Positions 33,071-39,679 of a stretch of 39,679 nucleotides of DNA are shown piece after piece (position 1 is the stretch's first letter; each line of letters opens with the position of its first letter). The stretch is from an uncultured Prevotella sp. GTDB lineage: Bacteria; Bacteroidota; Bacteroidia; Bacteroidales; Bacteroidaceae. The notes beneath the pieces were generated by a model. That model made no database searches. It was not told the origin of the DNA and worked only from the letters and a program-made list of their open reading frames with translations. A program made the position numbers and the translations under genes. The DNA lies in the NCBI GenBank assembly GCA_934120735.1, contig CAKOVA010000013.1, positions 1 through 39,679 of the forward strand. Direction: 5' to 3'.

Positions 33071-34282
33071 TTACCTAATTCGTTCGTTCTGCAAGAAGTC
33101 TTCGTAATGGTCTTGGTAACCATTGAAAACATTGATGTCTACATCTCCTTTGATTCCACTCACTCGCCCGTCAGGGCTCAATTGCCATATCACCAGGTGT
33201 ACATCTGGCTTGTATTCGCCATAACGAGCTATCCATACGTTGTAGTTTTCCATGAGGTCGGGTGCCTCGGGCAAATACTTGTTCACAAACGTTTGACTGA
33301 TGTATAATATCGGTTTCACGCCCACGCGCCTCTCTACGGCCTGGAGCCACGCTCTCACCTCGGTGAACAAGGCCTTGGTACCACCCATCCTTTTGATTTG
33401 ACTGGGGAAGGGTTCAACGTCGAGAACGGGTGGAAAATCGCCTTTTTCAAAGCGAGTGTGCCGTATGAAATAGGCTGCTTGCGCCTTACCACTGGTCCGG
33501 GTGGAGAAGAAATGATAAGCTCCGCAATGGATGCCGTGTCGCTTTGCCGCCCGATAGTCGCTCATGAAGTACCTGTTCCGGATGGTCGTTCCTTCGGTTG
33601 ACTTGATGTAACAAAACGAAATGGGATAGCTCACGGTGCCTCGTATGCGTTTCTTACTGATGGTACCGAGGTGCGTAATGCGCAGTTTGTTCCAATGAAT
33701 GAGGTAGTGTTTCTTGCCAATATCGTGCTGATGTCGAGAGATATCGATACCATAAATGCGCTGGTCGGTATACACCAGTCGTTCACCCAAGTACCTGTCG
33801 GCTTTCCATTCGCCCAAACGTAGCTTCTTGGAAGACGACGAAAAGCCGAACCCCCAGCGCTGATTATCCCGCCAATAGCCATGATAATAAGTGCCGTCGT
33901 GCGATTGGTAAGTGCCTGCACCCTCAGCCAAACCTTCTTGATTCAGCTGCCCATGGTAGGTTCCGTCAGCGTCGGTACGTGTTCCATGCATCAACGTGTC
34001 TGCCTTCCATTCGCCCACGATGCGCCGTCCATGTGCGTCGTAACTCACACCCATTCCCTCTCGCCTACCCGCTTTCCACTGACCTGCGTACACGATACTA
34101 TCCTTGTACCGCATTTCACCGTAGCCTTCGTATACACCATTCGCCACCGAACCCCTGTAGGTGTAATCTCCATGGCGCACCAACTCTTGTTCGTCTGGCT
34201 GAATGTTACAGCTGAAAAGGAACAGCGTTAATGTCGCTACCATGACATGAGCCCATTTCAAAACAAGTAGCTGGCGTTTCAT
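33071..34282 (-). CDS. Lipoprotein with MORN repeats and a GH25 lysozyme domain
   Basis: This is a probable peptidoglycan muramidase held to a membrane by a lipid. It has 403 residues: a signal peptide with Cys25 in LFSC, then four or five MORN-type repeats from about 38 to 165 (for example YEGYGEMRYKDS, YAGQWKAGRREGMGVSY, HGYWRDNQRWGFGF). A GH25 domain follows from about 177 to the end. It opens with YGIDISRHQ (Asp180), has FPPVLDVEPF with the catalytic Asp288 and Glu290, and ends in DVDINVFNG. All three acidic residues expected of GH25 are present, so it should be active. MORN repeats often bind membranes or other proteins. It overlaps the upstream gene by 4 bp (ATGA), so the two are translationally coupled. 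Confidence 0.86.
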   Translation of the reverse strand: MKRQLLVLKWAHVMVATLTLFLFSCNIQPDEQELVRHGDYTYRGSVANGVYEGYGEMRYKDSIVYAGQWKAGRREGMGVSYDAHGRRIVGEWKADTLMHGTRTDADGTYHGQLNQEGLAEGAGTYQSHDGTYYHGYWRDNQRWGFGFSSSSKKLRLGEWKADRYLGERLVYTDQRIYGIDISRHQHDIGKKHYLIHWNKLRITHLGTISKKRIRGTVSYPISFCYIKSTEGTTIRNRYFMSDYRAAKRHGIHCGAYHFFSTRTSGKAQAAYFIRHTRFEKGDFPPVLDVEPFPSQIKRMGGTKALFTEVRAWLQAVERRVGVKPILYISQTFVNKYLPEAPDLMENYNVWIARYGEYKPDVHLVIWQLSPDGRVSGIKGDVDINVFNGYQDHYEDFLQNERIR

Positions 34283-35289
34283 GGTTGCTTCTCCTTTCTC
34301 AACAGACCGCGCAGTTGGCTCCGTGTGATGACCTCATGCCCTCGGGTGATGCCGATGAAATAACCGCGTGTGCTGAATACAGGCGACCCATCACCGCCCA
34401 ACACCGCCGGCAAATCGTGCCGGTTGTCATGAAGTGTTGTTGGGATGATGCTGCACGAAGCATGGGTGGTGGCCAGCTCCTTCACGCCAAGTCCGCCGTA
34501 GCCCACAGCGAGTGCTGCACCGTGCGACTTGCCATTTACAAAGAAGATGGACAACGGAGCCACGCCCGTGGGCGTCTTTCGTCCAACCGTTTGCAGCAAA
34601 ACCGTCTGGCATTGCTTGGAAGAGCCAACCTCACGCATGCGTACTTGCTGGCATTTACCATTCGGAAGACGGTAGTAAGCGGTATAAACCGCCTTGCGTA
34701 TCAGCTGCGGACGGTCGGTTTGCCGCACCGTATCAAACAGCCATGCCAGCCTCATGCAATGAGCTTTTTCATCTTCTTTTTCGTAAGCGTATGCCGCCAC
34801 CGTGTTATATCCCTCGTCATGAACATTGTTAATGCGCAGGTAGTAATTCAGTTCTTTCAACTGATCACGCAGCTGACGTATTCTTTTCTGATTTCTTTCT
34901 TTCTCCTTCTCAATCAGCTTCCATGCATCTTGCCGATTGATTTCGTCTGGCTTTGTCATGACAGTGAGCATTCTTCCTCGGCATGAAGGCATGAAAGCAT
35001 ATCTGTTCACCCACACGCCTGTCGAATAAGTGGTGCGTACGCATGAATCTTGTTGCAAGGAGGGACGCACCAAGGCGGTGTCGGCAGCGATGTCGGCAAA
35101 ATAGAGTATCGTCTTTCCTTTGCACACCATTTCGTACCACGACTGGCATGCGACAATGGCCACCGAGCGCTTCATCTGTCGTGCAGATGAAGGCCAAAAG
35201 CTCCATGCCACCCATGCGATGATGGCAGATAGCAGGATGACCAGGGTAATGAGCTTCAAACGGGGGAAGTGTCGACGTCTTTGTTTCAT
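34279..35289 (-). CDS. Membrane-anchored trypsin-like protein, apparently without catalytic residues
   Basis: The protein has 336 residues from the Met at 35289, with one N-terminal membrane span (about 10-32), a helical coiled segment (about 120-155, EKEKERNQKRIRQLRDQLKE) and a C-terminal part that looks like the second half of a trypsin-like fold. LPAVLGGDGSPVFSTRGYFI aligns with the GNSGSP region of serine proteases, but the nucleophile position is Asp. The first half has STGVWVNRYAFMPSCRGR where a protease would have a TNxH motif, with no His. I infer a pseudo-protease, perhaps a binding subunit for the GH25 lipoprotein encoded 4 bp into its end. The fold itself is inferred from short motifs. 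Confidence 0.6.
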   Translation of the reverse strand: MKQRRRHFPRLKLITLVILLSAIIAWVAWSFWPSSARQMKRSVAIVACQSWYEMVCKGKTILYFADIAADTALVRPSLQQDSCVRTTYSTGVWVNRYAFMPSCRGRMLTVMTKPDEINRQDAWKLIEKEKERNQKRIRQLRDQLKELNYYLRINNVHDEGYNTVAAYAYEKEDEKAHCMRLAWLFDTVRQTDRPQLIRKAVYTAYYRLPNGKCQQVRMREVGSSKQCQTVLLQTVGRKTPTGVAPLSIFFVNGKSHGAALAVGYGGLGVKELATTHASCSIIPTTLHDNRHDLPAVLGGDGSPVFSTRGYFIGITRGHEVITRSQLRGLLRKEKQP

Positions 35290-35423
35290 GCCATGCAAAG
35301 TTAGTTGAAAAACCAGATAACGCAAAATGTTGTTTGTTTAATTATCAAGATGTACTTTTCAGCCATGCATCACGCCAGAACAAGAAGGGAAGAGGAATGG
35401 CATAAATTGTTAGAATTTTTGCT
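35290..35423. other. Short intergenic stretch before the composite repeat
   Basis: No gene or RNA is visible. It presumably holds the promoter of the minus-strand pair, but I found no good TAnnTTTG. Confidence 0.35.
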
Positions 35424-35702
35424 CGTTTTAGACCCTTAAAACGGCACTTCAAAACTGCTCATCTGGAAAAAATCAATAGGCAACGAGGATGCAAGATGGA
35501 GATAATTTGGCAAGAAAAATGGATTTTCGGACTTAAAACAACGAGTTTGCTGCCCTATAACTATGCTTTTGATGGTCAATTTACATGCACTTATTGCGTA
35601 AGAGCATGCAGATTGCCCTTTAAAAGCAATGCTTTTGTCAGAAAACGCATGATTTTCGGGAGTTAATAGTTGGTGAAAACCCGTAATGTGTTGTGTATTA
35701 AC
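35424..35702 (-). repeat. Composite dispersed repeat, copy 2
   Basis: This is the reverse-oriented partner of 1777-2060. The identical 19-mer lies at 35463-35481 on the minus strand. The part at about 35566-35661 is a degenerate array with units of 20-23 bp carrying GCATG or GCAATGC cores (for example GAGCATGCAGATTGCCC). The copy sits in the gap between the divergent pseudo-protease gene and the TonB receptor remnant. Confidence 0.7.
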
Positions 35703-35922
35703 GAGATGTAAAAGTCGCTCATGCTTGGCTTATTTGCGCTCAACATCCAGGTTGTTTACAAATTCGCCAAGGAGAGAAGGGTATCGTGTCAAGAAAATTC
35801 GCATGGATCAATCTTCGCTGTTTCCAGTCAGTCGGCAGACCATATTTACCTATTTTTAGGTATTGGGTGGGGGCTTTATTGTTTCTACCTTTTCACCTCG
35901 CCAAAAATAATGATTATAAATG

Positions 35923-37349
35923 ATGAGAAAACTACTATTTATTTTAATCGCATTATGCGGTATGGTGGTGTCTTATGCCCAAAAAACAGACGCCATGCTC
36001 TTCGGAGACGTGAAGAGCAAAACCACGGACAAGCACTTGCCTTATGCCATCATCAGCGCAAGGCCACCAACGACAGCTTCTTAAGCGACTACATGGCCAC
36101 GCATGACGGAAAGACACCTGACGTGCAGTCGATGCGTCCTTACATGGCCAAGGAGAACACGTTTACCACCTCACTGACCTTCGGAAGTCGGCTGGGCGAC
36201 CACAACTTACTGGTTGGCGCACAGGCCTATTTGACCAAACTGCGTGAAACGGGCATGTACTGCATTGCCGATGAAACTTCTCAATACCTGGGAGAAGCCT
36301 ATACATCGCTGGGCAAGAAGCACGCAACCGAGTTTGGCTTCTTCGCACAGGACGAGTGGAACATCCTGGACAACCTGTCCGTAGTGCCGGGAGTGCGCCT
36401 CGATACGCATCGTTCGGGTGAGGAATACGAGTCGAGCAAGAAGGTTTTTGACAGTGCGTTCCCTGACACGCATTTCAATGAGACGAGCGTCAATCCCCGT
36501 TTGGCCATAAAATACGAAGTGAACCCATCGTTGGTATTGCGTGCGAACCTTGGCACAGGCTTTAGAGCACCTTACGGATTCAGTGAAGATTTGCACCTTT
36601 GCTCCGGTTCACCGCGTGTGTGGAAATCGTCTAACCTGAAGGCAGAAAAGTCGATGAGCTTCAATCTGTCGGCAGATTATTATGGCAAGAACTACCAACT
36701 GAGTGCCAATCTCTTCCGTACCAACTTGAAAAATAAGATTGAATTTTCTGATGCCGACGAACAAGTACGCCGCTTGGGTTATACATATCAGTGGGAAAAC
36801 GTGGACGATGCGTATGTTCAGGGAGTTGAACTGAGCGTGAAATACAATCCCATACGCGACATCAAACTGGGCGTGAACTGGACCTTCAACCAGGGACAGT
36901 ACAAGCATGAGCGCGCAGACTGGACCGACCGTCTGGAATTGGTGAAGGCGAAAGCGCCAAAACTGGTACAACAATATGAGCAGTATGCCAAGGACAGCAA
37001 GAACGTTTCGCGCTTCCCAGCCATGACAGGTGACTTTGTGGCAGAGTACACGCCTGGCACCTGGACCTTCTCACTCATCGGTTCACTGCAGGGCAAGATG
37101 TACATTGATTATACGTTTGATGGCGAAAACGACTTGGCAATCGCCCAAAATTCAAAGATCAAGCAAACCGAAACCTTCACCACATGGAATCTGCGCGTGG
37201 CCAAGCGATTGGGTAATTTCACCCTATATGCCGGCGGCAAGAACATTTTCAGCTACATTCAGGATGAGAAGCATCTTGACGATGCAGCCTTCATGTATGC
37301 GCCCGTGTATGGAGCCACATGGTATGGTGGGGTAAGCATCAAGCTGTAG
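35923..37349 (+). pseudogene. TonB-dependent receptor, internally deleted and frameshifted
   Basis: The first frame starts at 35923: a signal peptide (MRKLLFILIALCGMVVSYAQ) and then the opening of a carboxypeptidase-regulatory-like domain (MLFGDVKSKTTDKHLPYAII). It runs into a stop at 36084 after 53 residues. From about 36060 a different frame is open to 37349 and encodes the C-terminal part of an outer-membrane beta-barrel: FFAQDEWNILDNLSVVPGVR, NPRLAIKYEVNPSLVLRANL, GTGFRAPYGFSEDLHLCSGS, ending in VYGATWYGGVSIKL. The plug domain and the first barrel strands are missing, roughly 250-300 residues. The barrel resembles FecA/BtuB-type siderophore, haem or vitamin receptors. The barrel frame is otherwise free of stops, so the loss appears recent. 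Confidence 0.75.
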
Positions 37350-37487
37350 AAGCAGGGAGAGAAAGGCTCTTTGCATGAACCTTTACCCAGCTTTTCGGGT
37401 CTTATGCGGCTGACCCTGTATAAGGCCTTGATGGATACGCTCAATTCCTCGGAGGTTGATAAGTGTTTTGACCTATGAAACAAAATA

Positions 37488-37525
37488 GGAGGTAAATGCC
37501 CTTGTTAACGAGCATTTACCTCCTA
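37488..37525 (-). terminator. Terminator of the SusD-lipoprotein operon
   Basis: AGGAGGTAAATGC and GCATTTACCTCCT are perfect 13-bp arms. Read on the minus strand the stem is followed by ATTTTG, so it ends the operon that stops at 37544. Confidence 0.7.
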
Positions 37526-37543
37526 AGCGATGAGTTGACCTAA

Positions 37544-38821
37544 TTACTTGATTTGTTTGAAATGCAACCTAATCGGGCCGTCTAACATATAAGGTGGTTC
37601 TGAATAAGAATATTTCATCATTTCTACTAATTCATGCCAACTTGGTTCAGAAGGTTCAATATCATAAATAGATACTTCTAAGATTTTTTCCTTTTGAGGA
37701 GTCTTCAACAAGCGGAAACCTATGAGCGCTTTACGCACATTGGTATGCCCCTCATCAAAGGCCACATTGACCTTCTCCAACTCATATTCGGTGAGTGAAA
37801 TCTTTGGCGGACGACCGACAGCACCCTCAAAAAAATAGGACTGACGCTCACCCACAAACTTCGCTTTCGTAGGAGCTATGAAGTAATTCTTCAGTTTGCC
37901 ATCGAAATGAGGAGTCAACTGATAGCCTTCTGCAGGTGTTCCTTCGAGTTCCATTCGATCGGTCTGCACGGTGTCTATGAGCACGGCAGGGTCGTATCCC
38001 CAAGAGTTAATAAACCAGTCTTTATTGGTAATGCCCTGGAAACTCCACTTGCCCGACAAGTTGTCTGGACCCATGATGCGAATATCTGTGGTAGGATTGG
38101 TGCCAGGCAACAAGCCTGTATTCTCTGCTAAACGTAGGATGATATGATCTTTCCCTTTTTCGTATTTTAAGAATTCAAGAGTTACCGTACCTGTGTTCTG
38201 TCCTGCGCGGAACACTGCCTGCTTCGCATCGTTCATAAATCTGAAGTGTACACCTTCTTGTGCTGTAGAAGCTGGATCGACAACTACGTCGAGTCTTGTC
38301 TTTTTAGTAAACGAGAAGGCACTTCCACGAGCCGTTCTTAGGCGTATCACACAATCGCGCGTCAACCCCAACTCACCCTCTTTGTCTTCAAAACTATAGA
38401 TGTTTTGCCCCAAGAGTTCTACTTCTATATAATTGAGCGCACCAATTTTAACACCTTCTACCGGTAACAACGTCAATAAGAAGGATTTGGGTTTAGACAC
38501 CGCTTTACGCGTCACCTTCAGATAAGCCACCGAGTCGCCCTCGTGGAGGGTAAACGCGCTATCAGAAAGTTCATAGTCTTGATGCAATACCGCATTGGAT
38601 GAAGAGGACAAACGATAAGGAATGCGTACGGTTGATGCCGCCTTTCCTTCGGTGACAATAGCCACAATAACCGTATCGCCCACCACATTACCTAAGATAT
38701 AATGTGGCTCTTCCAAGCTCAACTCGGTATGATAATTGATCGATTCGTCTTTCGAGCATGACACCACCACCAGTGCCAGTATCAATAGACAAAATCGGAT
38801 AAATGTTTTCTTCATTGTCAT
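37544..38821 (-). CDS. SusD-associated lipoprotein with Calx-beta-like repeats
   Basis: The product has 425 residues from the Met at 38821, with the lipobox VVVSC (Cys22) and an acidic SKDES start, consistent with surface export of a Bacteroidetes lipoprotein. Residues 30-145 and 150-250 look like two beta-sandwich repeats with Calx-beta/DUF-type patterns (VRIPYRLSSSSN, HQDYELSDSAFTLHEGDSVA; TRLDVVVDPASTAQEGVHFR). The remainder has a conserved-looking LSGKWSFQGITNKDWFINSW. A DUF4843-like role next to SusD is possible; I cannot assign a family firmly. It probably binds the ligand of the SusCD pair. The start at 38872 is rejected because it would overlap the preceding gene. Confidence 0.68.
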   Translation of the reverse strand: MTMKKTFIRFCLLILALVVVSCSKDESINYHTELSLEEPHYILGNVVGDTVIVAIVTEGKAASTVRIPYRLSSSSNAVLHQDYELSDSAFTLHEGDSVAYLKVTRKAVSKPKSFLLTLLPVEGVKIGALNYIEVELLGQNIYSFEDKEGELGLTRDCVIRLRTARGSAFSFTKKTRLDVVVDPASTAQEGVHFRFMNDAKQAVFRAGQNTGTVTLEFLKYEKGKDHIILRLAENTGLLPGTNPTTDIRIMGPDNLSGKWSFQGITNKDWFINSWGYDPAVLIDTVQTDRMELEGTPAEGYQLTPHFDGKLKNYFIAPTKAKFVGERQSYFFEGAVGRPPKISLTEYELEKVNVAFDEGHTNVRKALIGFRLLKTPQKEKILEVSIYDIEPSEPSWHELVEMMKYSYSEPPYMLDGPIRLHFKQIK

Positions 38822-38828
38822 CATAATT

Positions 38829-39062
38829 TTAATGATTGTTGGTTGACTTATTATATTCATCCTTAATGGCATCCACCTCTTGTTTATCGGCGGAAGACAA
38901 ATCCTCTGGTTCAGGCATTTTATATACCTTTTTCAGGTAATTACTTGTTTCGCGTGGAGGTACCTCGTCTTCCTGTTGACAGGAGACAGACCCCATTGCT
39001 GTCATCAACATGATGACCGCAGGAAGAAATATTTTGAGATATTGTTTCATCTTCATTGTCAT
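38829..39062 (-). CDS. Small lipoprotein of the SusD operon, 77 residues
   Basis: The protein has a signal peptide with the lipobox GSVSC (Cys28), then a short acidic tail (QQEDEVPPRETSNYLKKVYK, ending EYNKSTNNH). No domain is recognised. It lies between the susD gene (5 bp upstream) and the larger lipoprotein gene (7 bp downstream), so all three are on one transcript. Its start context ATGACAATGAA is the same as in the next gene. It could be a small accessory of the outer-membrane complex; that is a guess. Confidence 0.65.
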   Translation of the reverse strand: MTMKMKQYLKIFLPAVIMLMTAMGSVSCQQEDEVPPRETSNYLKKVYKMPEPEDLSSADKQEVDAIKDEYNKSTNNH

Positions 39063-39067
39063 TTTAA

Positions 39068-39679
39068 TTAGTAAGTAATGATTTTGTCATACCCTGGGTT
39101 CTGTTTCAAACCGCTAATTTTCTCTATTTCGGCAATAGGGATGGGGAAAGTGTACATGTACTTGCGTGTGGTGTACTTCATAGACTGGTAAGCTGTCCAG
39201 AATTCTGGTGTTCCATTGCGCTTTAACTCAAAGAATCTGTCTCCCTCTAAAAACAACTCTTTACGTCTTTCCTGTAAGATGGCAGAAATCAAAGGATTGA
39301 GAGGCTTACCCTCAGCGTCCTCCTGAATCACCTCATAGGAATTGGCAGGAGGCAGCGTTGCCAGGGTCCATGCTTGCGCATCTTTTACACGCGCCAACCG
39401 AAGGTCATTGAGTTCGGCTAAAGCCTCGTTGGTTTTACCCAGGTGGTAATAGCTTTCGGCTTGCATGAGCTTCAGCTCTTCAGAGCGCAACCCACAGAAG
39501 AATGTTTTGACTGCCACACGCTCAGGGGTGACATAGAATTTGTAACGAACATCTTTTGCCGTGTCAGCGACACTAAAACTATTCAAAAAACGGATACTTA
39601 CAGGGCGGTATTTGATTTCTGTCGTAGTGGCAAGGAAATCCTGATTGTTTCCCGAAGACGTACTGTAAGCCTTGATGAG
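39068..39679 (-). CDS. RagB/SusD family nutrient-binding lipoprotein, C-terminal part (runs off the window)
   Basis: This is the outer-membrane SusD partner that delivers ligand to a SusC transporter. Only the last 203 residues are visible; the frame stays open to the right edge. The conserved SusD C-terminal segments are present: RSEELKLMQAESYYHLGKTN (a TPR-like helix pair), ALAELNDLRLARV, AILQERRKELFLEGDRFFEL and the ending YMYTFPIPIAEIEKISGLKQ before NPGY. The ligand cannot be inferred. The upstream SusC gene lies outside the window. Confidence 0.9.
   Translation of the reverse strand, partial: LIKAYSTSSGNNQDFLATTTEIKYRPVSIRFLNSFSVADTAKDVRYKFYVTPERVAVKTFFCGLRSEELKLMQAESYYHLGKTNEALAELNDLRLARVKDAQAWTLATLPPANSYEVIQEDAEGKPLNPLISAILQERRKELFLEGDRFFELKRNGTPEFWTAYQSMKYTTRKYMYTFPIPIAEIEKISGLKQNPGYDKIITY

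Noticed and set aside
37259..37483. Minus-strand frame of 74 codons after the SusD operon
   Set aside because: It lies partly antisense to the receptor remnant and downstream of the operon terminator; there is no signal peptide or domain.

Overview
The window looks like chromosome from a member of the Bacteroidales, most likely a Prevotella-type organism (inference). The evidence is SusD and SusD-associated lipoproteins, an S46 dipeptidyl-peptidase, DUF4252 proteins around an ECF sigma factor, a TonB-dependent receptor remnant, an SpmA/SpmB-type fusion, and repeated Bacteroidetes promoters of the form TTTG-N19/20-TAnnTTTG. No rRNA, tRNA, CRISPR array, integrase or intact transposase was found.

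Layout. 1-1016 (-) is the N-terminal part of mutS. 1017-2195 is a gene-poor stretch with a decayed DUF1016-type nuclease remnant and a composite repeat. 2196-6009 (-) holds an LtaS-like sulfatase-fold membrane enzyme behind an MsbA-like ABC exporter. 6308-8566 (+) holds a MaoC-type dehydratase and a long RluA-type pseudouridine synthase. 8651-13522 (-) holds a second LtaS-like enzyme, an AspT/YidE-type transporter and a CMP-sialate synthetase fused to a HAD phosphatase. 13942-17275 is an AraC regulator divergent from a small peptide gene and a large lipoprotein. 17473-22574 (-) holds an RNase H, argS, a HutD/Ves protein, a DIP1984 protein and a Nudix hydrolase, with repeat-rich gaps between them. 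22759-27724 (+) holds an SpmA/B fusion, a Wzx-like flippase and an S46 peptidase. 28066-30018 (+) is a four-gene DUF4252 / ECF sigma / anti-sigma-like / DUF4252 cassette. 30590-32926 (+) is pnp. 33071-35289 (-) is a MORN-GH25 lipoprotein with an apparently inactive trypsin-like partner. 35923-37349 (+) is a broken TonB-dependent receptor. 37544-39679 (-) is the end of a SusD locus with two lipoproteins.

How the genes fit together. Much of the window concerns the envelope: two LtaS-like enzymes, an exporter, a flippase, a sialate-activating enzyme, SusD lipoproteins, GH25 and the large lipoprotein. The DUF4252 cassette is probably autoregulated, because TGTAAC-N17-CGTC, an ECF-type promoter, lies directly upstream of its first gene. 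The AraC regulator and the peptide/lipoprotein pair share a 480-base divergent region with a 15-bp dyad whose spacer carries a run of G.

Most unusual signal. Several intergenic gaps carry short arrays with a period of about 22 bp (two helical turns): 13818-13890, 30175-30247, 21021-21108, and the array halves of an inverted composite repeat at 1777-2060 and 35424-35702. They have no CRISPR-like spacers and do not code. All alignments quoted here were done by eye.
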